From the NCBI RefSeq assembly GCF_003731635.1, contig NZ_RCUA01000001.1, positions 1 through 45,610 on the forward strand: a DNA stretch of 45,610 bases. The letters are read 5' to 3'. The translations under genes were made by a program, and so were the position numbers. This DNA comes from Marisediminitalea oceani (GTDB lineage: Bacteria; Pseudomonadota; Gammaproteobacteria; Enterobacterales; Alteromonadaceae). The first letter of the stretch is position 1, and every line of letters begins with the position of its first letter. Positions 15,774-24,994 of this stretch are shown here, piece by piece. The notes beneath the pieces are model-generated. The model had not been told where the DNA came from and did not search any database. It worked only from the letters and a program-made list of their open reading frames with translations.

Positions 15774-17882
15774 TTAATGATGTCGCGACTGGCTGTGTCG
15801 CGAAACCCGTTGTACCTCCGGCATGATGCGAATTTTACGCATGACGTTGGCCAGATGTACGCGGTTATAAGTGGTTAATTCAAGATCTACAAAGTAGATA
15901 TTGCTTTCTTTTTCCTCGGTTTGCAGCCCAATGATGTTTGAATCGCACGAGGCAATGTTATTGGTCAGTGTAGCCAGTGTACCCTGATGATTAAACAGCT
16001 CAATACGTAATGACGCTTTAAACTCGCCCTGAGGCTCTTCATCCCAGGTCATTTGCAGTACCCGCTGGGGCTCTTCTTTAGCCAGCTTACGGATATTCGG
16101 GCAACCATTCTGGTGAATGGTCATGCCTTTACCCGGGCTCAGCACCGAAACGATTTCATCATCCGGGATGGGGTGACAGCATCGCGCGTAGGTTACCAGC
16201 AGGCCTTCCGTACCACGGATGGCCACATTGCCTTTCTTGTCCGGAATATCTTCGTTCTCGCCCAACAGACGACGAGCCACAATAGCGCTTAACTCATTAC
16301 CCAGGCCAATATCCACCAGCAAGTCCTCAAAGGATTCGTGCTTGGTTTCTGCGACCACGCGGTCTACCGACTCCTGGCTGATATCGTCCAGTTTTACCGC
16401 GCCCAGGGCGTGGCGTAACAGGCGGTTACCCATGGTCAGGGCTTCCTGAGAACGCTGTTTGCGCAGGTATTGGCGAATGCGCGTACGCGCTCTGGCACTG
16501 ACCACAAAGTTCAGCCAGTTAGCATTTGGCTTAGCTCGTGGTGAGGTAATGATTTCCACCGTCTGACCATTTTGCAGCGGCTTGCTTAAACTGTAATTGC
16601 GGCGCTCTACCCGCACACCTACGCAGGTATTACCAATATCAGAATGCACCGCATAGGCAAAATCCACAGCCGTAGCGCCGGCAGGCAACTCGATAATTCG
16701 CCCGTCCGGGGTGAACACGTAAATCTCATCCGGGAACAGGTCGGTCTTAACGCTTTCGATAAACTCAAAGGACGAACTGGCGCTTTGCTGTAGTTCCAGC
16801 AGCGACTGCATCCATTTACGGGCCCGCAGCTGGGCGGTAGTGCCATCACTGGATTCTTTGTACATCCAGTGGGCAGCAACCCCTTTATCGGCCATTTGGT
16901 CCATGGCCTGGGTGCGGATCTGCACTTCCACCGGAATACCGTGAGGCCCCACCAACGAGGTATGCAACGACTGATAGCCATTGGTGCGTGGAATCGCAAT
17001 ATAGTCTTTAAAGCGTGTTTCAATGGGCTTGTACAACCCGTGCATAGCGCCAAGTGAGCGATAGCAGTCGTCCACCGAATTCACCACAATACGAAAAGCG
17101 TAGATGTCCATGACTTCGTTGAACATCTTCTCTTTGTTCTTCATTTTGCGGTAAATGGAATAGAGGTGCTTTTCGCGGCCTACCACGGTGGCTTCAATAT
17201 TGTAGCCTTCCAGGCGGGTGCCCAGTTCCTGACGAATATTCTCGATGATTTCTTTACGATTGCCCCGCGCTTGTTTGACCGCTGACTTCAGGGCACGATG
17301 ACGCATGGGGTACATGGCCTGGAAGCCAAGATCTTCCAGTTCATTTTTAATATCGTGAATACCCAGACGATGGGCAATAGGCGAATAGATTTCCAGGGTT
17401 TCCAGCGCGATACGACGACGCTTATCCGGGCGTAACGAGCCCAGGGTACGCATGTTGTGCGTGCGGTCGGCCAGTTTTATCAGGATTACGCGAATATCCT
17501 GCACCATGGCCATCATCATTTTGCGAAAGTTTTCGGCCTGGGCTTCCTGCTTACTGCTAAAGGCAATCTTATCGAGCTTACTGACACCTTCCACCAAATC
17601 AGCCACCGTATCGCCAAAGGCTTCGGCCAGATCTTCCTGACTGTAGTGGGTATCTTCAATAACGTCGTGCAGGAGCGCCGCCATGAGGGTTTCATGATCG
17701 AGGTGCATATCAGCCAGAATGCTGGTTACCGCAACCGGGTGGGTGATGTACGGATCACCACTTGATCGCATCTGACCATCATGGGCTTCATGTGCCAATA
17801 CAAAAGCTTCCTGAACGAGCTGAACCCGTTCTGGCGGCAGGTATTCGGCGATCTTTTGTTTTAACCCTTCAAACAGATACAC
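15774..17882 (-). CDS. spoT: Bifunctional (p)ppGpp synthetase/hydrolase SpoT
   Basis: SpoT makes and degrades the stringent-response alarmone (p)ppGpp. The 702-aa protein begins MYLFEGL, as in other SpoT proteins, from a GTG codon with only a weak ribosome-binding site. The HD hydrolase domain includes HDVIEDT (His72-Asp73). The synthetase domain has GREKHLYSIYRKM and RFKDYIAIPRTNGYQSLHT; the RFKD form is the one found in bifunctional enzymes, unlike EFDD in RelA. TGS (IYVFTPDGRIIELPAGATAV), helical/zinc-finger-type (ARCCHPIP) and C-terminal ACT (NHQGTLATLTNNIA) domains follow. It is normally co-transcribed with rpoZ and gmk, but here a terminator-like hairpin intervenes. Confidence 0.96.
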   Translation of the reverse strand: MYLFEGLKQKIAEYLPPERVQLVQEAFVLAHEAHDGQMRSSGDPYITHPVAVTSILADMHLDHETLMAALLHDVIEDTHYSQEDLAEAFGDTVADLVEGVSKLDKIAFSSKQEAQAENFRKMMMAMVQDIRVILIKLADRTHNMRTLGSLRPDKRRRIALETLEIYSPIAHRLGIHDIKNELEDLGFQAMYPMRHRALKSAVKQARGNRKEIIENIRQELGTRLEGYNIEATVVGREKHLYSIYRKMKNKEKMFNEVMDIYAFRIVVNSVDDCYRSLGAMHGLYKPIETRFKDYIAIPRTNGYQSLHTSLVGPHGIPVEVQIRTQAMDQMADKGVAAHWMYKESSDGTTAQLRARKWMQSLLELQQSASSSFEFIESVKTDLFPDEIYVFTPDGRIIELPAGATAVDFAYAVHSDIGNTCVGVRVERRNYSLSKPLQNGQTVEIITSPRAKPNANWLNFVVSARARTRIRQYLRKQRSQEALTMGNRLLRHALGAVKLDDISQESVDRVVAETKHESFEDLLVDIGLGNELSAIVARRLLGENEDIPDKKGNVAIRGTEGLLVTYARCCHPIPDDEIVSVLSPGKGMTIHQNGCPNIRKLAKEEPQRVLQMTWDEEPQGEFKASLRIELFNHQGTLATLTNNIASCDSNIIGLQTEEKESNIYFVDLELTTYNRVHLANVMRKIRIMPEVQRVSRHSQSRHH

Positions 17883-17951
17883 GTGTGTGGCGTATTTCCA
17901 ATAATTTCAAGCGTTTTTCAAGAATACGGTGAAACGCGTCGGTTTCCAACG

Positions 17952-17988
17952 AAAAACGCCAGTGTTTCTTATAAAAGACACACTGGCG
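17952..17988 (-). terminator. Strong terminator-like hairpin between rpoZ and spoT
   Basis: On the minus strand CGCCAGTGT pairs with ACACTGGCG (9 bp). After one mismatch, four further pairs (TCTT/AAGA) close a 4-nt loop, and the hairpin is followed at once by TTTTT. It starts 33 bp after the rpoZ stop and lies 70 bp before the spoT start, so it would end or attenuate the gmk-rpoZ transcript. Confidence 0.8.
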
Positions 17989-18020
17989 CTGTCAATTTGT
18001 GCTTCCGAGGACTACCCGAT

Positions 18021-18293
18021 TTACTGATCAGACAGAATATTTGCAACAGATGCAAACTCAGCGTGTTCCTGATCCTGCTGGTCACGCAGCTCATCTTGCT
18101 CAAGGGTTTCAGAAGTCACTAATCCTTTTTCGATTTCGCGCAGCGCGATAACCGTTGGCTTATCATTACTTACATCAACCATTGGATCTTTGCCTTCAGT
18201 GGCGATTTGGCGGGCACGACGTGCAGCAACCAATACCAGATCAAAACGGTTACCTACTTTTTCTACTGCATCTTCGACTGTTACGCGAGCCAT
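18021..18293 (-). CDS. rpoZ: RNA polymerase omega subunit
   Basis: Omega helps assemble RNA polymerase and forms one ppGpp-binding site. From the ATG at 18293 the protein is 90 aa, starting [20 protein letters not shown], with [14 protein letters not shown] and [13 protein letters not shown], all standard for gammaproteobacterial omega. The ATG has CGGAGA seven bases upstream; an in-frame start seven codons earlier (18314) is not supported by the family. It lies between gmk and spoT, as in E. coli. Confidence 0.96.
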   Translation of the reverse strand: MARVTVEDAVEKVGNRFDLVLVAARRARQIATEGKDPMVDVSNDKPTVIALREIEKGLVTSETLEQDELRDQQDQEHAEFASVANILSDQ

Positions 18294-18375
18294 GAAAATC
18301 TCCGATTCGAACAAAAATATTAAAAAAATGGCCGCGTAGTATACAACAAGCCATACTTAATTGGGTAGCAATAAA

Positions 18376-19017
18376 TCACTCAGCGCTTAATAAACTCTCT
18401 ATTAGCGCCTGGTGACGTACTTTTTGCTTAGCCGTACGTAAACGCTGGGCTTCAACAATGCTGCTTAACTCCTGCAAAGTTTCAGAAAACTCGTCGTTAA
18501 CCAGCACATAATCAAATTCATCAAAATGCGACATCTCTGACACCGCTTCTGCCATGCGCTTATCAATTACGCTCTGCTCATCCTGGCCGCGGTTAACCAG
18601 CCTTTCGCGGAGCGTTTCGGTAGACGGTGGCAAAATAAAAATGCTACAGGTATCGGGCATCAGGGCCTTTACCTGACGGGCGCCCTGCCAGTCGATATCC
18701 AAAAACACATCAATGCCCTGACTCAGGGTATTTTCGATGGTAATACGCGACGTGCCGTAATAATTGCCGAATACTTCGGCATACTCGAAGAATGCCTGCT
18801 GGGCAATCAGCGCTTCAAACTGCTCACGGGTGACAAAATGATAATGCTCACCATCCACTTCGCCGGGGCGGGGTGCCCGGGTAGTGTGCGACACAGACAC
18901 CTGCTTCGGATTAAAGTTAACATCCGGCGCTTTAGACAATAGCGCTTTTATCAAACTGGATTTACCGGCACCGGACGGGGCCGCTAAAATAAACAGATTG
19001 CCGAGTTGTGTGGTCAT
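18376..19017 (-). CDS. gmk: Guanylate kinase
   Basis: Guanylate kinase phosphorylates GMP to GDP. The 213-aa protein has the P-loop [10 protein letters not shown] (13-22), the GMP-binding block [22 protein letters not shown], and [11 protein letters not shown], with [16 protein letters not shown] in the lid region. Length is normal. It is the first gene of the minus-strand gmk-rpoZ-(spoT-ridA) series. ppGpp inhibits some bacterial guanylate kinases, which fits its linkage to spoT. Confidence 0.96.
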   Translation of the reverse strand: MTTQLGNLFILAAPSGAGKSSLIKALLSKAPDVNFNPKQVSVSHTTRAPRPGEVDGEHYHFVTREQFEALIAQQAFFEYAEVFGNYYGTSRITIENTLSQGIDVFLDIDWQGARQVKALMPDTCSIFILPPSTETLRERLVNRGQDEQSVIDKRMAEAVSEMSHFDEFDYVLVNDEFSETLQELSSIVEAQRLRTAKQKVRHQALIESLLSAE

Positions 19018-19195
19018 AATGGTGTTCTATGCTTCATTTTTATGATGATGTTATACGGCGAAAGTGTAGCACACTCGGCGTCGACATAAACGCCGCAACA
19101 ACAATATTCATCAATACCGGTCAGACCATTGTACCTGTGGTCGGTGAGTGTTAATTTTAATCTGTGATAACAATAGCAAAAGGAACTATCGGTCA

Positions 19196-19864
19196 ATGAG
19201 CAGTGCACTACCTTACATCGAAACCAATCCGGTCTCAGAGATTAAAGCCACCGTTATCTGGTTACATGGGCTGGGCGATTCCGGCCATGGTTTTGCGCCA
19301 ATCGTTCCGGAGTTAAGATTACCCGATGCCCTGGGTGTACGTTTTGTGTTCCCCCACGCGCCAGAACGCCCGGTCACTATCAACGGCGGCATGCGAATGC
19401 GCGCCTGGTACGACATTAAGTCCATGGATTTCGATAAACGCGCCGATCTCACCGGGGTCAGAGAATCGGCCGAACAGGTAGAGCAGCTAATCGAAGCAGA
19501 AATCAGTAATGGCGTTCCGCCAGAAAAAATCATCCTGGCTGGTTTTTCTCAGGGTGGCGTCATTGCGCTGCATCTTGGCCCGCGCTTCAGCAAATCACTG
19601 TGCGGGATTATGGGACTTTCAACCTACATGTGCCAGCCGGAGTTACTGGCCAACGAAGCCCATCCGGCCAATCAACAAACACCGGTCTTTATGGCCCATG
19701 GCGAAATGGACGACGTGGTCCCCATCGCAATGGGCAAAGCCGCCTACGATACGCTCACAGCAAATCAGTACAATGTCAGCTGGCAAAGCTACCGCATGCA
19801 GCATAACGTCAACATGGATGAAATAAACGCCATCAGTCAATGGCTGCAAGCGCGCTTGGCATAG
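19196..19864 (+). CDS. Carboxylesterase/phospholipase of the acyl-protein-thioesterase family
   Basis: This 222-aa alpha/beta-hydrolase resembles bacterial carboxylesterase 2 and eukaryotic acyl-protein thioesterases. Family motifs include VIWLHGLGDSGHGFAPIV, FPHAPERPVTINGG, MRAWYDI, the nucleophile elbow GFSQGG, and the acid and histidine regions MAHGEMDDVVPI and MQHNVNMDEI. The usual histidine (SMGHSVCPEE in relatives) appears as QHNVNMDE, with the neighbouring Gly changed. It is cytosolic with no signal peptide. The ATG at 19196 is preceded by AAAAGGA. A start 16 codons earlier lacks family support. It is divergent from gmk. Confidence 0.9.
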   Translation: MSSALPYIETNPVSEIKATVIWLHGLGDSGHGFAPIVPELRLPDALGVRFVFPHAPERPVTINGGMRMRAWYDIKSMDFDKRADLTGVRESAEQVEQLIEAEISNGVPPEKIILAGFSQGGVIALHLGPRFSKSLCGIMGLSTYMCQPELLANEAHPANQQTPVFMAHGEMDDVVPIAMGKAAYDTLTANQYNVSWQSYRMQHNVNMDEINAISQWLQARLA

Positions 19865-19871
19865 ATCAAAT

Positions 19872-19894
19872 ACAGGCGGTATAACATCGCCTGT
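19872..19894. other. Perfect 7-bp inverted repeat between the esterase gene and hemC
   Basis: ACAGGCG (19872-19878) and CGCCTGT (19888-19894) flank a 9-nt loop eight bases after the esterase stop. No T-tract follows on either strand, so it is at most a weak terminator or an RNA-stabilising 3' structure; an operator for hemC is the alternative. Confidence 0.5.
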
Positions 19895-19954
19895 GTCTGC
19901 AAAATCGTTTACACTTTGCGCTTTAGCGCCGCTGAAACAGAGCAGGCGTAATGA

Positions 19955-20914
19955 TTGAATTCAAATTTAAAGGCGAATATTGCATTGAAGTCTTCCCGCA
20001 CTATCCGAATTGCCACCCGTAAAAGTGCCCTGGCCATGTGGCAGGCCGAGTATGTTCAGGCACAGTTATTAAAGCATCACCCCGAGTGCAAGGTGGAGCT
20101 GGTTCCCATGTCGACCCAGGGCGACCGTATTCTTGATACGCCACTGGCAAAGATTGGCGGTAAAGGTCTGTTTATTAAAGAGCTCGAAATTGCCATGCTG
20201 GAAGGGCGCGCTGATATCGCCGTGCACTCCATGAAAGATGTGCCGGTAGAATTTCCCGCAGAATTTGGTCTGCATGCTATCTGCCCGCGGGAAAATCCGT
20301 TCGATGCCTTTGTATCCAATACTTATAACAACATTGACGAATTACCAGCCGGTGCCGTCGTAGGTACCAGTAGCTTGCGTCGTCAGTGTCAGTTAAAGCA
20401 CCTGCGCCCGGATTTGGTTATTAAAGACCTGCGCGGCAACGTAAACACGCGACTGGCTAAACTGGACGCCGGTGATTACGATGCCATTATTCTGGCCTGT
20501 GCCGGTCTTATCCGTCTGGGTATGGAAAACCGCATTACCCAGCCTATTCCCCAGGAGCAGTCGTTACCTGCAGTGGGGCAGGGCGCTGTTGGCATTGAAT
20601 GTCGCAACGACGATGCCGAGCTCATAGAGTTACTGGCTGCTCTTAACGATGCCGACACCGCTTCTCGGGTAATTGCAGAACGCGCCATGAATGAACGCCT
20701 TGAGGGCGGATGTCAGGTACCTATCGGGAGTTTTGCTACCCTTGCGGATGACACGCTGTCGCTTACTGGTATGGTAGGCTCGGCGGATGGTCAAACTCTG
20801 TTATACGCGAGTACCCAAGGCCACCGCGATAATGCCGTTGCACTAGGCAAAGAGGTTGCTGAGTCGTTGCTGGAGCAGGGCGCCGGTGAAATCTTAAAGG
20901 CTTTGCATCAGTAA
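19955..20914 (+). CDS. hemC: Hydroxymethylbilane synthase (porphobilinogen deaminase)
   Basis: HemC polymerises four porphobilinogen molecules into hydroxymethylbilane on the route to heme. The protein has [17 protein letters not shown], the catalytic-site arginines in [11 protein letters not shown] and [10 protein letters not shown], and the dipyrromethane-cofactor cysteine in [10 protein letters not shown]. Family members usually begin a few residues before RIATRKS. No in-frame ATG occurs there. Likely starts are TTG at 19955 (319 aa, AGG eight bases upstream) or TTG at 19985 (309 aa, AAGG about 11 bases upstream). An ATG at 19951 is in another frame and encodes only 23 codons. hemD follows after six bases. 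Confidence 0.93.
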   Translation: MNSNLKANIALKSSRTIRIATRKSALAMWQAEYVQAQLLKHHPECKVELVPMSTQGDRILDTPLAKIGGKGLFIKELEIAMLEGRADIAVHSMKDVPVEFPAEFGLHAICPRENPFDAFVSNTYNNIDELPAGAVVGTSSLRRQCQLKHLRPDLVIKDLRGNVNTRLAKLDAGDYDAIILACAGLIRLGMENRITQPIPQEQSLPAVGQGAVGIECRNDDAELIELLAALNDADTASRVIAERAMNERLEGGCQVPIGSFATLADDTLSLTGMVGSADGQTLLYASTQGHRDNAVALGKEVAESLLEQGAGEILKALHQ

Positions 20915-20920
20915 ACCGCT

Positions 20921-21634
20921 ATGTATCTAATCACCCGGCCGCTGGCAAAATTAGCCACCACTGACTCGGCTTTTACCGAGGCCGGGTTGTCGGCCAGTGT
21001 GATTGCCTTACAGCAAACCAAAGAGCTCCCGGCTGGTATTGTCCGCTTACAGGATTTGCTGAAAGCTCATCCGGATGCCATTGTCATCGTTACCAGTACG
21101 GCGGCCGCCGCACCGCTGGCGGCGAATCTGGCTGGTGATATCGTTAGTCAGCCGCTGATTGCCGTCGGTCAGAGTACCGCTAACATCCTTACCCACGCTG
21201 GTTTAAACCCGATCGTCCCTGATAACGAAAATTCAGAGGGCGTACTCGCTTTACCTTTGCTCAATGATTGCGCCAATAGGCACATTTTGTTATTAAAGGG
21301 TAAAGGCGGGCGCACCACAATCCCGGAACAATTAACCCTACGCGGTGCCAGGCTAAACGAGGTGGTTCTTTATGAAAGAGTGCCATTAATCCCCCCCGTA
21401 TTTAGCCGGACCTGTAACTGGACACAACTGACAGGCATTATTGCCACCAGTAGCGAACAGGCCCAGGCACTATTAAAACAATTTAATACCCAGCCGCTAA
21501 CCGGTGTAAAATGGTTGACGGTCAGTGAGCGCATAGCGCAACAGCTTCATCAACAAGGCATCCGGCAAACCGATGTTTGTCCTAAAGCCAGCAACGAAGC
21601 GCTCATTACATGGATTCAGCAGAATTGGGAGTGA
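20921..21634 (+). CDS. hemD: Uroporphyrinogen-III synthase
   Basis: HemD closes hydroxymethylbilane into uroporphyrinogen III with inversion of ring D. The 237-aa protein is a poorly conserved family but shows the usual marks: an N-terminal ITRPLAK, VIVTSTAAAAPLA, AVGQSTANIL, LLLKGKGGRTTIPEQLTLRGA, VVLYERVPL, and TSSEQAQAL near the C-terminus. It starts six bases after hemC and ends four bases before hemX, so translation is probably coupled. Confidence 0.92.
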   Translation: MYLITRPLAKLATTDSAFTEAGLSASVIALQQTKELPAGIVRLQDLLKAHPDAIVIVTSTAAAAPLAANLAGDIVSQPLIAVGQSTANILTHAGLNPIVPDNENSEGVLALPLLNDCANRHILLLKGKGGRTTIPEQLTLRGARLNEVVLYERVPLIPPVFSRTCNWTQLTGIIATSSEQAQALLKQFNTQPLTGVKWLTVSERIAQQLHQQGIRQTDVCPKASNEALITWIQQNWE

Positions 21635-21637
21635 TAT

Positions 21638-22831
21638 ATGGCTGATCAGCAGCAACCAAACCAAGAGCAACCCAAGCAGTTGCCCGACACAGCCAGCGCC
21701 AAACAATCTTCGGCCAAAGCCGCTGCGCCCAAAAGCTCACCAGACAACCCTAAACCTGCTCAGTCTGCACCGCCCAAAACAGCCAAAACTGGCCTGCTGT
21801 GGCTGGTCACTCTGCTAAACCTGCTGTTACTTGGTGGCGCGGCCTATGGTGGATACTGGTACTTCAATCAGCATAGCGTTACCCAAACCAAACTCGACAC
21901 GCTGCGTAGCGAGCTAAATACTGAGCTTGGCCAGAAACACAGCCAGATGACCAACCGTGCAGCAACGCTGGAACAACAAATCAGTGCCCAGTCTGAGGCA
22001 ACCCAGGATGTACTGGACGGTGAAGCAGCTCAGCAGGCCACTGTAGAGCAACTGGAAAATCAACTACAAGGCGCACTGGCGCAGATTCAGGAATTAGATG
22101 GCCGCCGGCCCACCGACTGGCTAATAGCCGAAGCCGATTATCTGGTGCGCATGGCCGGGCGTAAAATGTGGCTTGAAAAAGATCTGCGCACTGCCATTAT
22201 GCTGCTTGGTAATGCCGACCAGCGCTTAAAATCATTAGCTGATCCATCGGTTCTGCCGGTAAGAGCTTTAATCGCCCAGGACATTCAGGCTCTTCAACAG
22301 GTCAACCCGGTATCGGAAGTGTCAGTCGCGCTGGCCCTCGACGGCCTGGTTAAACAGGTTGATAAACTGGCCATTATCACCCCCAAAGAAGCCAATGAAT
22401 TTACCAGCGACGAAGTCAGTGACTCCGCCAGCGACTGGAAGCAAAACCTGTTGAATGTGTGGCGCTCACTGGTGGATGACTTTATTCGGGTTGAATATCG
22501 TGACGAGCCGGTTGAACCCATGATGACCGCTCAACAGGAATGGCTGTCACGCGAGCAAATAAAGCTGGCCCTGCAACAGGCGCAGGCCGCCGCTCTGGCC
22601 GGCGAACAGGCGCTGTATCAGGCGTCGATTGAACGCGCTGCTACCATCATCAGCGACGACTACATTCAGTCAAACAGCGACGTATCAGGTTTTCAAAGTG
22701 CCCTGAGCCAACTGAAGAACACCGATATCAGTAAAGCTGTGCCCACCGAGCTCAGCTCCCAGGCGGCGCTTGAGTCGCTGCTCGATAGCCGGGTAAAACG
22801 TGTGTTTGGTGAAGGAGCCAGCGCACTATGA
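21638..22831 (+). CDS. hemX: HemX, membrane protein of the hem operon
   Basis: This 397-aa protein has a Gln/Pro/Ala/Lys-rich cytoplasmic N-terminus (1-50), a single transmembrane helix (51-75, with LLWLVTLLNLLLLGGAAYGG), a coiled-coil segment (about 85-145) and the HemX-specific block DWLIAEADYLVRMAGRKMWL. Such proteins were annotated as uroporphyrinogen-III C-methyltransferases, but they lack a SAM-binding methyltransferase domain. Their role is probably structural or regulatory in heme synthesis. The start is close behind hemD, and the end overlaps hemY by four bases (ATGA). Confidence 0.9.
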   Translation: MADQQQPNQEQPKQLPDTASAKQSSAKAAAPKSSPDNPKPAQSAPPKTAKTGLLWLVTLLNLLLLGGAAYGGYWYFNQHSVTQTKLDTLRSELNTELGQKHSQMTNRAATLEQQISAQSEATQDVLDGEAAQQATVEQLENQLQGALAQIQELDGRRPTDWLIAEADYLVRMAGRKMWLEKDLRTAIMLLGNADQRLKSLADPSVLPVRALIAQDIQALQQVNPVSEVSVALALDGLVKQVDKLAIITPKEANEFTSDEVSDSASDWKQNLLNVWRSLVDDFIRVEYRDEPVEPMMTAQQEWLSREQIKLALQQAQAAALAGEQALYQASIERAATIISDDYIQSNSDVSGFQSALSQLKNTDISKAVPTELSSQAALESLLDSRVKRVFGEGASAL

Positions 22832-24000
22832 AAAAGCTAATTTATATTTTAGTCATCGTGGCGATATGCCTGGTCGCGATGATTGCAGCGCCGTCATTAG
22901 TGGGTGACAAAGGCTATGTGATGATTCAGATGGGCAACCTGGTTTTAGAAACCAGCGTTGTCGCCCTGGGTATCATGATATTTATTGGCCTGGTAGGCTG
23001 GATCATTATCTCAACCTTACTCAGCCGTACCTGGCGACTAACCAAACTGTCGGGCAGCTGGTTTGGCAACCGTTCACGGCGCAAAACACAAAAAGCCTTT
23101 TATCGCAGTATTCAGGCCCTGGCAGAGGGTGACTGGGATGCCGCCACTAAAGCGGCGGATCAGGCCGAGAACGGCGAATTTGAAGGGGTAAATTATCTGG
23201 TTTCAGCGCAGGCTGCCGTGGCCAGAGGCCGTAAAGACACTGCCGAGCGCAAGCTAAACGAAGCGGCTGATTATGAGAGTTCGGCACTGGCCGCCAGAGT
23301 AACACTGGCGCGAATGGCGCTGGCCGAAGGTCAGCCTGGCGACGCCTTAAAAGAGCTGGCTCAGCTCAGCGACAAACAACAGGCCACTGCACCAGCCATC
23401 AAGTTAAAAGTGCAGGCGCTGGCCGAGTGTAATCAGTGGGCCCAACTGGAAGAAGAGCTGGGCAGCTATAAAAAAGTGCTCGGCGATGACTACGCCAAAT
23501 GGTCTAAGCAAATTGCCAAAGGCCGGCTGGCCGAAGTGGCCAGTAAACAAGGGGCCATTGCCCTCAAATCGTTCTGGGATAACCTGCCACGCAAGCAGCG
23601 CAATGATATTGGCTACCAGGCAGCCTACGCCGAGCAATTGCTTACTCAGGGCATGCATCAGGAAGCCCAAACCGTATTACTGGACTGGCAAAAGCGCGGC
23701 CCCCAACCACAACTGTTACCGCTGCTTAAAGGCTTACAGTTACCTAATCCGGCACCTGCCATTAAGGCGCTGGAAAAATGGATCAAGGCTGACGACGAGA
23801 ATCACGAGCTGTATATGGTGCTCGGTCATGTAGCTTATAACGCCGGCGACAATATGCTGGCCGACAAAGCACTGCAAAAAGCCATGAAACTTAATCCCAC
23901 TCAGGAAGGTTTACTGTTGCTGGCCGAAATAAACGAAAAGGCCAATAACCGCGAGTCGGCGATGGCCTTTTACAAGCAAAGCCTTAACCTTAAACAGTAG
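22828..24000 (+). CDS. hemY: HemY, TPR membrane protein of the hem operon
   Basis: This 390-aa inner-membrane protein has two N-terminal helices (about 4-24 and 42-64) and a long helical TPR-like domain, with a clear TPR near the C-terminus (ELYMVLGHVAYNAGDNMLAD, then ALQKAMKLNPTQEGLLLLAE). It is the proteobacterial HemY family and is not the HemY protoporphyrinogen oxidase of Bacillus. It is thought to assist late heme synthesis. It overlaps hemX by four bases and is the last conserved gene of the hem operon. Confidence 0.92.
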   Translation: MKKLIYILVIVAICLVAMIAAPSLVGDKGYVMIQMGNLVLETSVVALGIMIFIGLVGWIIISTLLSRTWRLTKLSGSWFGNRSRRKTQKAFYRSIQALAEGDWDAATKAADQAENGEFEGVNYLVSAQAAVARGRKDTAERKLNEAADYESSALAARVTLARMALAEGQPGDALKELAQLSDKQQATAPAIKLKVQALAECNQWAQLEEELGSYKKVLGDDYAKWSKQIAKGRLAEVASKQGAIALKSFWDNLPRKQRNDIGYQAAYAEQLLTQGMHQEAQTVLLDWQKRGPQPQLLPLLKGLQLPNPAPAIKALEKWIKADDENHELYMVLGHVAYNAGDNMLADKALQKAMKLNPTQEGLLLLAEINEKANNRESAMAFYKQSLNLKQ

Positions 24001-24062
24001 TTTGGGATCGGGATAAAACACGCACCCGATACCAGCCTGATTTTGGCTTTTTGAGTAGGCTT

Positions 24063-24968
24063 ATGAGTCGATTTAATATCGTTTTAGTAATCTTTGTGAC
24101 GATGCTGGAAATCGCACCACGGCTTGCTCTGGCATCCCCAAACGACACCGAAATAAATGAATACCTGCAAAGTGAGTTGCAGCATATCACAACCTTAAGT
24201 GAGCGCAGTGATGTAGCAGGTACCAGACTGTACATTTCTGCCTCGCCAGTTATCAATAGCGCGATAATTTGGCAAGCTGATGGTAAACAGCGCTACCCGG
24301 CTACCGCACAAGTACTCCATGTAATGGATCAGCCTGTTATTGCTGCCGAAAAGCGATTAAAAGCACTTGCAGAACTCGCCCGTCCCTGGCGGGCAGAAAA
24401 GGCAGATGCTTCGGGCGCCGAATTATTTTATTGCTATCGGACCCAGCAGATCATCTGCGCATTGCTTAATGTCGAACAACTGGCCGCTGTACTTTCTGTT
24501 TCACCTGATGAGCTCAATCAGCAACTCACACTTGCCGATACTGAAGTACCAAATCGTACCTGGGTCGTAGCCGCTTTGGCGATACTGGGGATATCAGTAA
24601 GCGGCGTTTTATTCTGGCGCCGCCAGCAACCAGCAAAGGCAAGCCAAACACTTTCTCGGGAAACCGGTTTCAGGTTGGGCGATCTGACTATCTATCCGAA
24701 ACAACTGCGTGCTTTAAGGCAGGACTTAGCCATCGACCTAACAGACCGGGACGTAAAGTTACTTCGGCATTTTGCCAGTCACCCTTGCGAAGTTATCACT
24801 AAACAAGAATTATATGATGCAGCATGGGGCCGGGAATTTATGCCTAATAGCCGCGCGCTGGAACAACACATAATCACCTTACGTAAAAAACTCGATCCCG
24901 AAAAGAAGCTGCCACCGGTAATTGAAACCGTACACGGCCAGGGATACCGATTTAGCCCTCCCGCATAA
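24063..24968 (+). CDS. Membrane-anchored winged-helix regulator with periplasmic N-terminal sensor (reverse ToxR/CadC order)
   Basis: This 301-aa protein combines an N-terminal signal sequence (1-25, IVLVIFVTMLEIAPRLALA), a 140-residue extracytoplasmic region, one transmembrane helix (167-185, TWVVAALAILGISVSGVLF) followed by positive residues (WRRQQPAK), and an OmpR/PhoB-type winged-helix DNA-binding domain at the C-terminus (about 202-299: LTDRDVKLLRHFASHPCEVI, SRALEQHIITLRKKLDP, IETVHGQGYRF). The predicted topology is therefore sensor outside, DNA-binding domain inside. ToxR and CadC have the reverse order. Two cysteines (124, 132) in the sensor may form a disulfide. The sensor family is not recognised. 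The ATG at 24063 is chosen; an upstream TTG at 24051 would add four residues. It follows hemY by 62 bp and precedes two genes of unknown function. Confidence 0.82.
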   Translation: MSRFNIVLVIFVTMLEIAPRLALASPNDTEINEYLQSELQHITTLSERSDVAGTRLYISASPVINSAIIWQADGKQRYPATAQVLHVMDQPVIAAEKRLKALAELARPWRAEKADASGAELFYCYRTQQIICALLNVEQLAAVLSVSPDELNQQLTLADTEVPNRTWVVAALAILGISVSGVLFWRRQQPAKASQTLSRETGFRLGDLTIYPKQLRALRQDLAIDLTDRDVKLLRHFASHPCEVITKQELYDAAWGREFMPNSRALEQHIITLRKKLDPEKKLPPVIETVHGQGYRFSPPA

Positions 24969-24994
24969 GCCTTTATCATCATTTTTACTCCAAT

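Noticed and set aside
16619..17053. 144-aa minus-strand frame inside spoT
   Set aside because: It overlaps the conserved SpoT synthetase region in another frame and has no recognisable domain; it is a coding shadow, like the many other overlapping frames in real genes.
24029..24054. Hairpin AGCC...GGCT followed by TTTTTG after hemY
   Set aside because: The stem is only four base pairs, too weak to call a terminator, so the regulator may still be read through from the hem operon.
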